A program made the translations under genes and the position numbers. This document shows, in pieces, positions 12,030 to 23,896 of a stretch of DNA of 64,000 nt. The notes below the pieces were generated by a model. The model saw only the letters and a program-made list of their open reading frames with translations, did no database searches and was not told the origin of the DNA. Origin of the DNA: Microcebus murinus (lineage: Eukaryota; Chordata; Mammalia; Primates; Cheirogaleidae); the NCBI RefSeq assembly GCF_040939455.1, contig NC_134116.1:71627900-71691899 (forward strand). The letters run 5' to 3'. Numbering within the stretch: the first letter of the stretch is position 1; each line of letters begins with the position of its first letter.

Positions 12030-15000
12030 TTTTCTAACAAACTTAGGGACCATTGGTTGATTTTCTTGTATTTATTAGAATTTTGATAGAAATTGCCAGC
12101 GAAACCATCTGGGCCTGTAATTTTCTTTATTGTAAGGTTTTGAATTCTAAATTCAATTCCTTTAACATATATAGGCTTCTTGGATTTTCAATTACTTTTT
12201 GAGTGTATTTTAATATGATGACTTTTTCAAAGAATTTGTTAATTTTATCTAACTTATCAAATTTATTAGAATAAAATTTTAATAATATATTGTCATTATT
12301 CTTGGATATGTACCAATAGTCTCTCTGTCACTGCTGATGTTAATAATTTGTATTTTCTCTGTTTCTTGCAAAGTACTTATCAATTTTATAATTTTATTAT
12401 TCTTTTCAAAAAACAATGTTTGAATTTGTTAATTTTCTTTATTGTTTGTACATTTTCTAATTTATTTTCTTTGTTCTTTGTTACTATTCTCTTTCTTCTG
12501 CTTAAGTTTAGTTTGCTCTTCTTTTTCTAACTTCTTAAGATGTAAGCCTAGCTTATTGGTTTTGCATATTTTTCTTCTCTAATATAAACATTTAATGTTA
12601 TAAATTTCCTTTTAAACACTTCTGTAGCTGTATCTCACAAATTTTGATATGCTATGTTTTTATTATCATTTAGTTCCAAATATTTTTTAGTATTTCTAGT
12701 ATCTTTCCTTGGGTTTATTCTTTGATCCATAGGTTATTTAATGAGGTCTTTTAGTTTTCAACTATTTAGGGGCATTTCTATACATTTTATTATTATTGTA
12801 TTTTTCATTGTATTTTGTGTTTATTTTATTATATGTTGTATTTCTTATATATTATATCTTATTGTTATTTCTATTTTATTTTTATTTCTTGGTGCATTAT
12901 TATTTATATACTTTATTGTTATTTATTTTTAATTTAATCTTTGTACGATTTTAATTACTTAAAATATATTGACAAGATAAGGTTTATTTTCATGAATGCA
13001 GCATGTGTACTTGAAAAGAATGCATATTCAACATTGATGAGTGTACTGTTCTATGAATATCTAGGTCATCTGGGTTGATAGCATTTTTCAAATTTGCTAT
13101 ATTATTTACTTATTTGTGTATATTTGTCTATTATTTACATAAATTACAGAGAGAAGGATATTAAATTCTCCAATTATGGTTATGTACTTATATTAATCCT
13201 ATTAATCACTGGCTCATTGATTTTGAAAGTCTGTTAGTATATGAATGAATATTTAGGATTTTTTCTGATCATTTCACTCTTTACTATTATTTTGATGATT
13301 ATTTCTTCAAATTATGAAATTCCCTCTTTATCTCTGATAATATTCCTTGCCTTAAAATCTTTTGGATGATACCAATATAGTCACACCAACTTTCTTATGC
13401 ATGTTATTTCCACAATATATATTTTCCACTCTTTTACCTTCAACCTATCTGTCTTTCTATTAACTATGTGATTCTTGTTGACAGTATATAGTTGAGTCTT
13501 ACTTTTTTATCCAGCCTGACCATTCTAGCTTTTAATTGAAGGATCTAGCACATTTACATTTAAATATGATTTTTGATATGGTGGGCTTCAAATCTATCTT
13601 CCTATACTTGTTTAACATTTGCCCCATCTATTTTTATTTGTCTGTTTGTTTTGTCTTCTATTCTCTTTTTTGTAAAAAAAAAATAAAATATTTTTAGTAC
13701 TCCCTTTTAATTTCTCCATTGACTTTTTATCTATATCTATACCTTTGGCTAGACATCTTTTTAGTGGATGCTGTAAGAATTACAATGATGTAGTCTTAAC
13801 TTATCAAAAGATAAATTAGCATTAATTTAAAATTAAGTTAATTAAAATCAATATTACACTACTTTACTTAAGATAGTATATATACATTTACCACTTCATC
13901 TCTTGTATCAGGTCATCATATATTCATATCTGTGAATATTATAACTCAATTTATACTGTTACTATTTTTTTAAAAAGTCACTCTTAAAAAGAAATTAAGA
14001 ACTAAAGATAGTTTTATAATTATCCATATATTTGTCATTTCCAGTTCTCTTCATTCCTTCCTCTACATCCAAATTTCCATCTGGCATCATTTCCCTGCAA
14101 GGTGAAGAACTTCTGTTGGTGTTTTTTGTAAGCAGGTCTGCTGGCAATGTACTCTCAGCTTTTGTTTATCTGAATATCTTCATTTACCTTCATTTTTGAG
14201 AATATCTTCACTAGATATAGAATTCTAGGTTGACATTTCTTTTTCTATTAGCACTTAAAGATGTCATTTCATTATCTTTTGGCCTTCAATATTTCTAATA
14301 AGAAGCCAGACATCAGTTCACATCATTGTTTCTCTGTAAGTAAACATACATGTACATAGGTAGTATTTTTTCTGGCTGTTTTTAAGATTTGTTCTTTATA
14401 TTTGACTTTCAGCAGTTGGCTATGATGTGTCTAGGTGTCATCTTTGTGTTTATTTTTCTTGCATTTCACTGAGTTTCTTGAATCTGTAGGGTGTTTTTAA
14501 AAATTTTGGAAAATTTTGACCATTATTTATTTTTATTTCTGCCTTGTTCTTTCTTTCTCTTTTCCTTCTAGCATTTCTGTTACAAGCATGCTAGAGAGCT
14601 TGATATAGGAAAAGCTTGACTATATAGCTTGATATAGTCTCATAGGCCCCTGAAGTTCTTTTCATTTGCTTCAATCTTTTCTCTTTATCAGATTGGATAA
14701 TTTCTATGGATTTATGTTCATAGACCCTTTCTGCTGAAGTCTACAATCTGTTTTGAAGCTCATCTAGCAGGTTTTTCCTTTCAAACATTACACTTTTTAG
14801 TTATATGAATTTTCATTTTTAACATTTTTTATTTCTTAGCTGATATTCCACATCTGTTGAGTCATTAATTCTACTTTGTTCTTTAAGTTCTTAAACATAT
14901 TTATATTATGTGATTTAAAAGTCCTTGTTCTCTAATTCTAACATGTGGGTCATCTCTGGGTCTGTCTTGACTGTTTTTTTCTTGGGTTTATGCCATATTT

Positions 15001-15560
15001 TCTTTCTCTTTCTCATTCATAGTAATTGATTGTACACTTGACATTATAGATAATACATTATAGTTAGTTTAGTTTATAGTGTCTTTCATTAAAGGAAGTT
15101 ATAGTTTGTCTGGAAAACAAATAAATTACTTGGAATCCTCTCTGTTCTGTCAAACTCAGTTTGGTTCTTTATTAGGGCTGGTCTAGTCCGGTTTTGTCTT
15201 TAGATCATATGTATGGCCCTTATCTGGGGGTGTGGTCTTTGCAAATATGGTGTGGTGTTTTGGGATCTGAACTAAATGTCTCAGAGATTCTTGGCATACT
15301 AACTTGCTAGAATTCTGTCTTCTAGCTTTACAGGGCTTCTAATATCTCCTGTACTGTCCTCAGCCCTAATGTAATCACTTTCTTCTAGGACTCACGGAAG
15401 TTCTCCCTCTGGATGCCCAGTATATCCCTCAGCCAAGGATTCACAGGAAATATACATGCTGATTCTTAGAGCTCAGCTCTCTTCAGACCCCTCCTTTCCA
15501 GTAACCTGCCCTGAGAGTTCCAGATGCCTTAGCAGTCCTGAACTTTGACCTCAGCCTTCT
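12030..15560 (-). mobile_element. Old LINE-1 (L1M-type), antisense, 5' two-thirds
   Basis: In the sense strand this is the 5' part of an old L1. At the left edge (12,090-12,120) the complement encodes a degenerate form of the conserved pre-RT motif region ('PGPDGF'-like). Moving right, the sequence passes through ORF2 endonuclease-region DNA (12,250-13,700), ORF1-region DNA (about 14,080-14,950) and 5'UTR-type DNA (about 14,950-15,560). The 3' part (RT core, C-terminus, 3'UTR) is absent, so the element is 3'-truncated or was broken. All frames are riddled with stops; short plus-strand hydrophobic ORFs in 12,348-12,932 are antisense artefacts of T-rich DNA. Family assignment is from remembered sequence, not from a search. 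Confidence 0.8.
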
Positions 15561-15759
15561 TAGCTCAGCAAAAGCATTGAATACTGCTTGGCCCCATCTC
15601 CCTGCACTACCGTTCAGAACATGCTCCCAGTAAGAAGCTGGGATGAACATGGGGCTCATGTCATGTTTCTCTATCTCAGTTTTCTCTGATATTCAATGAT
15701 GGAAAAATTCATATTTTTCCCCAGCTTTACAGTATTCAGAGAGCAAATCTAGCAGTAGT

Positions 15760-15910
15760 AACTCTGTCATAGCTAGAAAAGGAAGTCTCACAATTTATTT
15801 AATCTGTATCCCCAATATCTGGGGATACAGTAAGTAATCCATCAGTGTGAGATGGATGGATGCATGTATGAAGAGATGCATGAGCAGTTGGATTAATGGA
15901 AGGATGGGCA
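15760..15910 (+). repeat. L2-type 3' end with perfect 10-bp hairpin
   Basis: The 'ttaatctgtatccccaatat...atacagtaagtaatcc' order and the following imperfect ATGG-rich tail fit an L2 3' end with its short-repeat tail. Positions 15,805-15,814 (tgtatcccca) and 15,820-15,829 (tggggataca) form a perfect inverted repeat around a 5-base loop. Confidence 0.5.
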
Positions 15911-15929
15911 GAAGAAACTTACTAAGTCT

Positions 15930-16110
15930 TTTCCCAACATTTTGTTTCCTCATTAGCACTTCTCACAATGTGACATACTTTATATTTTACTCTTTTTAAA
16001 TTTTGTTTTGTGTATCACTCCCACTAGAATGTAAATTCCATGAGGATGTGATGTTTTGTTTTGTTCACTGGTTTATTCCTAGTACTAAAATAGTTCCATT
16101 TGGAACTGTG
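15930..16110 (+). repeat. L2 LINE 3'-end fragment
   Basis: 'agcacttctcacaatgtgac', 'atactttatattttactc', 'cactagaatgtaaattccat', 'gaggatgtgatgttttgt' and 'gttcactggtttattcc' line up with the L2 3'UTR consensus in order. Confidence 0.8.
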
Positions 16111-16189
16111 CTAATGGTGCTGATAGCATGAGGCAGTGTTGCGCTTATTGACAGAAGTACCCTATCTCCACATCTGGATCCACAGTTCC

Positions 16190-16590
16190 TGAGTCTACTT
16201 ACTCTTACTCCTTACCCACATTCCCTTGCCTGCTTCACTTTCACTTATCATTCAGAGTCTCAAATGAAACAACATTTTCTCCAAGAAACCTTTCTTGACC
16301 TATCCTTTCTCCCAGACCCATGTGAGGTCCTATTGTTATGTATTCTCACTGTACTATGTACTTTCCCTGTGGTGGATTTTCACAAATAAATTAAAGAATA
16401 TGTCTCTAGTTAGGTATTTTATTACTTATTAATACCCAGGTAATTACTTATTTAATTACTAAATCATGAACAAATTTAAGGGCAAAGGCCATATCTTTTT
16501 TCTTCATAAGCATATTTTCAAAACATAAAGTGTATGGCTTGTGGGAGGCACAATACAGATATTTCCTGAAAGAATGAACAAATATCCAAG
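16190..16590 (+). repeat. L2 LINE 3'-end fragment, second copy
   Basis: 'ctcaaatgaaacaacatttt', 'ctccaagaaacctttcttga' and a later 'aagggcaaaggccatatctt' correspond to the L2 3' segments 'ctcaaatgccacctcctcc', 'aggaagccttccctga' and 'gggcagggactgtgtct'. It is a separate copy from 15,930-16,110 because the same consensus region recurs. Confidence 0.75.
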
Positions 16591-16897
16591 TGCCTAAGAC
16601 AGTGTTCACCTGGCATATCATAGACTTTTTCTATGCCTTGCTTCCACTAGTGGTGAAAATATTTCTTTCTTGGTGAATTAACAGATAAATATATAAATGA
16701 ATAGATGAATAATTCTCAAAACTCCCTCAGTCCAGAGTTCTGAGACTGGTATCCCAAGAATGGTAAATGCAGGGAAGAAAGAGCAGAAGGTCTTTGTTGT
16801 CTAATAATATCCTTTTGTTGCTGACTACTAAAACCACCACCACACTGTTGTCTCTATAGATCTCACTTTAGGTAAGATTGCTAGGAAGGGTCCTGCT

Positions 16898-17041
16898 TTC
16901 TTCCTTTTTCCCTTTCTTCCTTCATTTTTCTTCTTTTCTTTCTTCTCCCTCTTTCCTTTTCTCTTTCTCTCTCTCTCTTTTTCTCTCTCCCCCCAACCCT
17001 TTCCCTCTCTCTCTCTCCTCTCCTTTCTTTCTCTTTCTTAA
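16898..17041 (+). repeat. Polypyrimidine (TTTC/CT)-rich tract
   Basis: About 145 bp of almost pure C/T, including ctctctctct runs and a 'ccccccaaccc' interruption. It has mirror-repeat character and could form triplex DNA. No SINE is attached at either end, so it appears to be a simple repeat rather than a tail. Confidence 0.9.
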
Positions 17042-17739
17042 GCAAATCTAATCCTTGTCAGAAATGTGTCTTTAATATATTTGGCATGACTTCCTCTACA
17101 GAGCTAGCAAATGTTAAATAATACAACACAACATAAATAATATAACTAATACAAATAATGATGGTACTACACTGTTAACATTAAGCTGATTCATTTAAGG
17201 CTGGCAACATGAAGCATTATTTCAAAGAAATTAAACACTTGGAGATACAATAGATACACAGTAAGTATTAATTGGTCTCAATAGTACTTACAGCCCAAGA
17301 GTAATTTATTTTCCCATATAGCTATTGAGGTTAAATACAAACCACATTGAAAGGCCTCTTTGTTCTGGTGCAGTGTGATGCTATTAGAATGGTACCTACA
17401 TGTCATGATGGTATCTCTAACACTGTGGATTTACATAGCACCATGCTTCACAGAAGCTTAATTGTATTGTTGTTTTAAAGACAGATTGTGCCAAAGGTCT
17501 GGCACTCTGCAAAGGATGCCAGATGGTTATCCTGGAAAGTTTCTTCTAAGTAACAGGTGGGTGTTCCATCTCACTATCTGCGCCAAAGGCACAGCCCCAC
17601 TTGGCTTTAGCTCTGTTCTATTCTGAAAGCCAGTTCTCAGTAGGGAAGTACTTTTCTGACAGTAGAAAATATTTTTGCAGTAGAGCCAAGCACATACTAA
17701 GCACTCAAAGATATGCATATTGATCTTGTAAGTTTTAAA
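17042..17739. other. Unique sequence, no gene
   Basis: AT-rich, includes a short 'aaataat' rich section at 17,115-17,165. No recognised repeat or exon. Confidence 0.5.
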
Positions 17740-18690
17740 ATCCATATCTCCAGCCCAACTTTCCTCTGAGCACCAAGTGCCAACTGCCCACTCAGCATCT
17801 TCTCTTGCATCTCTGCTCCTTAGGAGCCAAAACAGAACCACTGATCCTACCCACAACCCCCAACAGTAGGCCAAATTCTCTCCTACCCCCAAGCCCTCCC
17901 CATCTCTGTAAATGAAAACACCATCCACAAAACTGCCCAAGACAAAAATACAGGGCTTCTTGTGGATTACTCATGTTCTATAACATCCCATTTAAATATG
18001 CTAGTAAATTCTGTTGACTCTACTTCCAAAATGTACCTCTAACTCTATTCTCTTATTGATTCAACTGCAGTCTAAGTGAGCATCTTTTCTTGCCCAACTG
18101 GCTTTCTCCTTCTAGTCTTGTTCTGTTAAAGCTCATTCTGCACCTAGAGGCCTGGGCAACCCCTACAATGTCAACCAGATCCTTTCCCCCACTGACAGCT
18201 TCCAAAAATATTTAGAATAAATTCCTAGTGGTTGGCCCTGCCATAAGGTCGCATGTGTTCTGTCCCTGCCTAATGACAGCCCATCTGCTACCCTGTTCTC
18301 ACTCACTTACCCCAGCCTCACAAACTTGTCTTTGATCCTTTGACATTGAGCAAACACCAGCCTCATGGGCTTGGTGCTTGCTGTTCCTGCTGTTTAAAAT
18401 GTACATCTGCCAGGTCTACTTGGGACTTTCTCCTTGTTGAAAATCACAGGTCAAAAATTATCTCCTTAGATTGCCTGGTCTCCTTCACTCTCAATCACAT
18501 TACTCCATTTTATTTTTTTCATAGCACTTGATTGTATCTAAAATTACTATTTGCCCACATGTATATATTGCCTGTGTTTCCCACTAGTATGGAGGCTTCT
18601 TGAGCTCAGAGACTTTGCCAGTTACTGTGGCATCCCCAGCATGCAGAAGCATGTGGGCACAGTGCTCAGTGAGCACCTATTGACCTCCAG
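17740..18690 (+). mobile_element. L2 LINE, about 950 bp incl. RT C-terminus and 3'UTR
   Basis: A long continuous copy in sense orientation. It starts in the part of the reading frame before the CR1/L2 reverse transcriptase C-terminus ('ccaactgcccactcagcatc', 'ctctgtaaatgaaaacacca', 'ttctgttgactctacttcca'). It continues through the 'cttggtgcttgctgttcctg' segment and the 3'UTR ('catagcacttgattgtatct', 'ttcccactagtatggaggct', 'catccccagc') to the terminus near 18,690. Frameshifts and stops abound. The 137-codon antisense frame at 17,527-17,940 lies largely across this L2 and is not a gene. Confidence 0.8.
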
Positions 18691-18969
18691 CTGGCTAAAA
18701 ACGTAACTTAAGGCTAACATTAGTCTCAGTGGAACCTGGCATCTTCCTGAGTCCTGAAACAACATTGTGAAACTTTTACACAGTATTTGGCTACAATCAG
18801 TCACAGAGAGTATAAAAGAATCTAATTTCAATTTTCCAGGACCAAAGGAAGAAAATAGAGACAATGATCCATAGAGAGATGGTACCTTTAGGTAGCCTTT
18901 GGGGCCCCCTGGAGTGCTGATCCCACTTTTGGCCTTAAGAGCATCTGGAAGGTCTCTGCCTCCTCCCTT

Positions 18970-19330
18970 ATCCCTTCTAATAATCCCTTCTTTACCCTGC
19001 TGCTAAATTCACATTACTCTCCCCGCAGCACAAATCTGAGCTTGTCACTTCCAGTGGCTCCCTGTGTCCCACTGACCTCCTTTCATACTCACAGCCTGGC
19101 CTGTGGGGACCTCTATCCTTTCACTCCTTCAAGAGCTCTACAGCCTGAAAATCTCCATGCCACGTGCACCTGGTTATTCACTCAACATAAACCAAGCCCT
19201 GCATTCCCCCTGCTGATTCATCCTTCTGTTCTGACTTGACAGTTGAAACCCCACCTCTGAGTCCTCAGATCTCCGTGTTTCTCTCCCCAACCTTACTGCA
19301 CCCTCGGGGAGGTCTTGTCCCTCTCCTTCA
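18970..19330 (+). repeat. L2 LINE fragment
   Basis: 'cacaaatctgagcttgtcac', 'cagtggctccctgtgtccca', 'cacagcctggcctgtgggga' follow the L2 segment encoding the RT C-terminus and start of the 3'UTR ('cacaaatctgatcatgtcac', 'caatggctccccattgc', 'gcatggcctacaaggcc'). Confidence 0.75.
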
Positions 19331-19429
19331 GTGCCCACAGCTTTTTGTTTGCACCTCTATGGTGACACTAGTCATGCCATTTTCCTCTGCGGACTACCAC
19401 TTCAGCCTGCACTCATGGAGAAAGATAAG

Positions 19430-19610
19430 ATCTAGAACAGAGGAAACAGTTTCAGGTCCCACTTCAAATCTTATGACTGTGTAAGTCTAGATGCTCTGAG
19501 ACTCATCTACTTCACCTGTAAAATATATGTAATAGCATCTCCCTCTCAAGGCTGCTGCAGATAAATGATAAAATATATATGAAAAGAATCTAGAAACTAT
19601 AAAGGTGAAG
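19430..19610 (+). repeat. MIR SINE, sense
   Basis: 'caggtcccacttcaaatctt', 'atgactgtgtaagtctagat', 'gagactcatctacttcacct', 'gtaaaatatatgtaatagca' and 'aaggctgctgcagataaatg' give the MIR order from head to tail. Confidence 0.75.
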
Positions 19611-19614
19611 TATT

Positions 19615-19705
19615 TTTATTCCTATTGGCTGCTTGAGGGCAGGGACTATTCCATTCATCTTTGTCCCTAACCCCAAGCCCCAGTGTATAGCAGTATCTAG
19701 CAGAG
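19615..19705 (+). repeat. L2 3'-terminal fragment
   Basis: 'ggctgcttgagggcaggga', 'ctattccattcatctttgtc' and 'cagtatctagcagagccc' match the last part of the L2 3'UTR. Confidence 0.65.
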
Positions 19706-19855
19706 CCCATTCATTTCCATGTAGTTCTGAGAAAAAGAAAAAGGACCCATTCTGACTCAAATTTTATACCTCAACTTGAACTGTGAAGTTGCTCAGAAGA
19801 GTTCTTCCTGATCTGGGGGCGGGAGGGAATGACTGGAAGAAGAGCTACTAGACTA
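19706..19855 (+). repeat. Unclassified dispersed repeat, copy B
   Basis: Direct-orientation partner of 8,747-8,890, sharing 'ctcaacttgaact', 'gtgaagttgctcagaag' and 'cctgatctggg' blocks in the same order and spacing. It abuts an L2 tail, but copy A has no L2 tail directly beside it, so it is probably not part of L2. Confidence 0.8.
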
Positions 19856-19859
19856 TTTG

Positions 19860-20545
19860 TAACTGTTTTTATTTGCTTAATAGATTATTTGAGGGTGGAT
19901 CCAGGTGAGCCTCTGACAAGACATCTTGTGAAGTTAGGACGGTCCTGGGTCATCTGTGTTCTCTGAGCAGTCTAGCCCCCAGAAGTTTATAATCCTCTGG
20001 CATTTTCTGTGACATGTTCAGAGATGTCTGCTCTATCCTAAATTTGCATGGGGCCTTTGAGACAGAGCTTGAATGAAACATTTGGATTGACATGTACAGG
20101 TCTGTCTGATTGCTAGGCTGAGTGGGTATATTCCCAGAAGGGGGCTAGATAGGAGGAAAAGAAAACAAACTCCCTGAAGGGATGCTGTGTGGAGAAGTCT
20201 TGAAGGATGATCTGCTTTTGCAACAAGCCTTGGATGATGCAGGGAGTAGGGGCTTCAGGGGAAGCTGCGCCTGGCTTTCTCTTTCCCATCTCGAGTGCTG
20301 GGTCACCATGTCTGGTGATCAGACAAGACAGGTCAGGTTGTGCACTAAACAAAGGCACACACAAGAAGGCACCATTCACATTGTAGACTTGTGCATATTT
20401 TCTTTGCATTTTCTGACAGAAAGTCAAGTGTCTTAACGAAGGGGTGACTCTTCTAATTCTTACCAAGGCAATATTTGAGCTGGCAGAGGCACCCTTGGAA
20501 GAATAGAGCTATTTATAGTAGAAAGAACTATGTCATTAAGAGCCC
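19860..20545. other. Unique sequence, no gene
   Basis: A 117-codon antisense frame spans 20,113-20,466 and an 84-codon plus frame overlaps it. Neither has a recognisable domain, and the overlap on opposite strands argues for chance. Confidence 0.45.
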
Positions 20546-20547
20546 AT

Positions 20548-20795
20548 TAATCAACAGTAAGTTTAGGCATACTTTAAAATAACTAAAAGAGTGGAATTAG
20601 AATGTTTTTAGCACAAAGAAATGATAAACGCCTGAGGTGATGGATACCCCAACTACCCCAATTTGATTAATTCACTTTGTATGTCTGTATCAAAACATCA
20701 CATGTACCCTGTAAAGATATATAAGCATTATTTACCCATAATAATTTTTTAAAAGATAAAAATAAATAATAAAATAAAGTTTTAAAAAAGAGCCC
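20548..20795 (+). mobile_element. LINE-1 3' end fragment, sense
   Basis: 'aagaaatgataaacgcctga', 'ccccaatttgattaattcac', 'tgtatcaaaacatcacatgt', then an A-rich end ('aaaaataaataataaaat'). This is the L1MA/L1PB-type 3' terminus. The same segment recurs at 36,955-37,100 and 40,180-40,320. It is 5'-truncated to about 250 bp. Confidence 0.9.
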
Positions 20796-22945
20796 AAAAG
20801 TTCTACTTTAGAATATCCCTGCAGAAGAGTTGGTCTTAGGAAGAGGAAGGAATGGCCCTACTGGCTGGGGCTGGGGAGGCAAGCACCAGAGGCCAGTGGT
20901 CCAGAAGTGATTGACATGGCCTGTAGGCTGCAGACACAGGTTGGTGGGGAGAGTGGAGGTTCCCAGGGCAGAGCAGTTGGTCTGCTCTCCCTGCCCTCTG
21001 GCAAGGCTTACCTGCCGTTATCACAGCACAAACATGATTGGATCATCTCTAGTTCTTCTTACCATTTAGCCTGCTCTCTCCACATTCTTTAGGGTAAGAA
21101 CTAGATCGTAGTCATATTTATTCCCTGAGACTCTAGCCTAGTAGATAGTTATTCAGTAGGTCTGATTGATGTTTAGTTTAGATGTTTTTAAAGTTTTATC
21201 GAGGAGGCTTCATAGATCTCATTTTTTCATTTCTTTTGTATTTTCTTCCCAGACTTGGGGTTTTGTAACAAGGAGATATTTTCGGCAAACAGTATAAAAC
21301 CTTCCCTCAACACACAAGTTATAGAATATCATGGTGGGATCCATAGTGGGGAAGTCGGGTGACTTCTAGGTCCAGGTCCAGATATTTCTGCACCTTCCTC
21401 CATCTCCAAGTAATCATAAGTATTTTTCTCCACTCTAAAATGCAGGACACTGATCAAGTCAGTTAAGAAGCTTTTATTTCAAGCCTGCTGGGCTTTACAA
21501 AGGACTGCATTTGACTCTGGGCATGGATTCAAATTCTTTCTGAATAAACGACCTGCTTGTCTAGCTTTCAAAATGTGGACCTCATTGGCACTCTTAACAT
21601 AGCCCTAACTCAAGTTTATGTGCCAGAAACGGAACTTCTGCCTTTCAAATTCAACAAGGTTTTCAGACCCTGGCTGCCCTGCACAATATGGACCTGCTAT
21701 TATAGCAACTAAGGGTATTTACAGTGTATTTAAATAATGTAGTACAAAGAATAGGAGGTTTGAAAGTCTGGCAGGGAGTTAGAGAATTGACTTCCATAAA
21801 TCTGGGGCCCTAAAAATACCTTTTTTGTTTAAATGTTGGAAAGAATGTTGTCGACCTTTTTGCTTCATTGGGATTTCTTTACGTTTTCCTGGTAACCAGA
21901 GACAAGTTTCACAATTTGTGTGGCATTTGGCTCCTGGTTCGGAGAGTGAGGGAGCTTGCTGTTATTTTAGCAAGCCCAGCACAGCAGAGTAGGAAGCGTT
22001 CAGCACTGTGGGAGCCTGCCAGCAGCCAGCCCTGCCAAACCAAACAGGAATCAGTGCGGACAAAAGGAAGATTATGTGGTGGAAAATGGATACCCTGAAT
22101 TAAGGCAAGAAAGCCACGTCAATTATATTTAGAAGCGGTGTCTTTCCCCAGGGTTACAAAGCCACTCCTCTAAGAGTTCTGAAGGTGTGTTGTTTCACAG
22201 AAAGCTCACCCACAAAAGGTCAATGGGTGGAGTTGAAACAAAATGCTTTTTCATTTATAACTTTCTGTGGGTCTTGATATTAAGCCTTAAGTCTTTTTGC
22301 CCCCTATATGTCCTTTCATTCACACCAGTTGCAGCCAGGAGGAGGATGCAGAGGGGTGAGCATGCTGTCCTACCTATAATGGGAGGTCTCTCTGCAGCAG
22401 CCCACGATGGACATGCAGAGCACTTGTCCTCACTTCCATCCTGACCCGCAGGGGCAGAAAAATAAAAACAAAAATCTAAGCCAACAAAACACCTGGGTTT
22501 TTGTGGTCACCAAAGCCCCAGTGAGTGCCTCCCGGGGTTAGCTCTTACTGACTCCTCCTGGTGGCCACAGGCTGACTTCTGGATGGTCACTATTGGACAC
22601 TGAAGGCAAAGAAAGTCAAGCCCCCTGGTGACAGCTATTAATAAGAGCTCAGAAGAAGCTCAGGAGAGGGTGCATGGGGCAATACCACGTGTAGTGCTGT
22701 ACCTCTGAGCGGCAATGATTAATTACTCCTTACCTCTCCTTTTTTAACATGCAAAATAAAATGAGTAATTTTATTTTTACCAATAAATGACATCACCAAG
22801 ATGTTTAGATGTTACTATTATTGGGAATAGATCTTGTTTTTTTCTTAAGTAAAATTCTGAAGAAACAGTAAAGCCTCACCTTCCCAGAGGGAACATCCTT
22901 AAGTTGGCATATATTGTTCCCAAGTAGTTTTCTGCATTTTTACCA
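20796..22945. other. 2.1 kb mostly unique sequence, no gene
   Basis: A small L2-like 3' tail may lie at about 21,080-21,185 ('gtaagaactagatcgtagtc', 'agtagatagttattcagtag'). The rest, especially 21,760-22,720, is GC-richer and free of recognisable repeats, with a 'caatgattaattac' homeodomain-like site near 22,715. No open frame exceeds 93 codons. It could hold regulatory sequence; nothing in one sequence proves it. Confidence 0.4.
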
Positions 22946-22949
22946 TGTA

Positions 22950-23518
22950 TGGTTTTATTAGAAATATACATATATGTAAATGAACTTGCATTTTAAACTT
23001 ATCTTTAAAAAATTTCTTTTAATAATATGCCACTTTCGAAATTTGTTGATGTGATTATTAATAAATCTAGCTTTAAGATAATATTCCTTTCAATAAAAAG
23101 AATTCTTTTTTAAAATCCATTCTCCAATTCAGAAGCATAAATTTTTCCCCACTTTTTTAAATTACAAATAACACAATCAACCTGTTTGTACACTTATCCT
23201 AGTGCAGATGTCTAGTGTTTATTGGTTAATAAATTAGAAGTCGAATTTCTGGGCCATAGTTCAGTTCATTACCAAATATTGGAAAACAAGGTTGTACTAA
23301 TTTATAAGCCAACCAGCAATTTCTAAGATTTTCATCAAAACTCCATGCCACCAGATTAACTGTATTTTGATGATCTGATGGTTTCAAATGGTACCTAGAT
23401 GTTTTACTTTTGAATTCCCTGAGAACTAGTGAAGTGAGCATATTTTCGCATGCAATTTGCCATTTGGGCCTCCTGCCTTTTAAATGCCTGTTAATCACTT
23501 TGCCCACATTTCTACTGT
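22950..23518 (-). mobile_element. Old LINE-1 (L1M), antisense, left part of Alu-split copy
   Basis: The plus strand reads like the complement of the ORF2 C-terminal region of L1: 'gaatttctgggccatagttc', 'gtactaatttataagccaac', 'ttccctgagaactagtga', 'cctgttaatcactttgccca'. It is interrupted by the Alu at 23,533 and resumes at 23,897. Confidence 0.75.
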
Positions 23519-23526
23519 TATTCTAC

Positions 23527-23882
<356 letters not shown>

Positions 23883-23896
23883 TATTCTACAGTTTT

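Noticed and set aside
12348..12932. Hydrophobic, membrane-like small proteins on the plus strand
   Set aside because: They come from T-rich antisense L1 sequence; the F/L/I richness is compositional.
17527..17940. 137-codon antisense open frame
   Set aside because: It overlaps the sense L2 copy beginning near 17,740, has no domain, and the L2 explains the sequence.
20113..20466. 117-codon antisense frame
   Set aside because: It overlaps an 84-codon frame on the other strand, shows no recognised motif and no convincing start or splice context.
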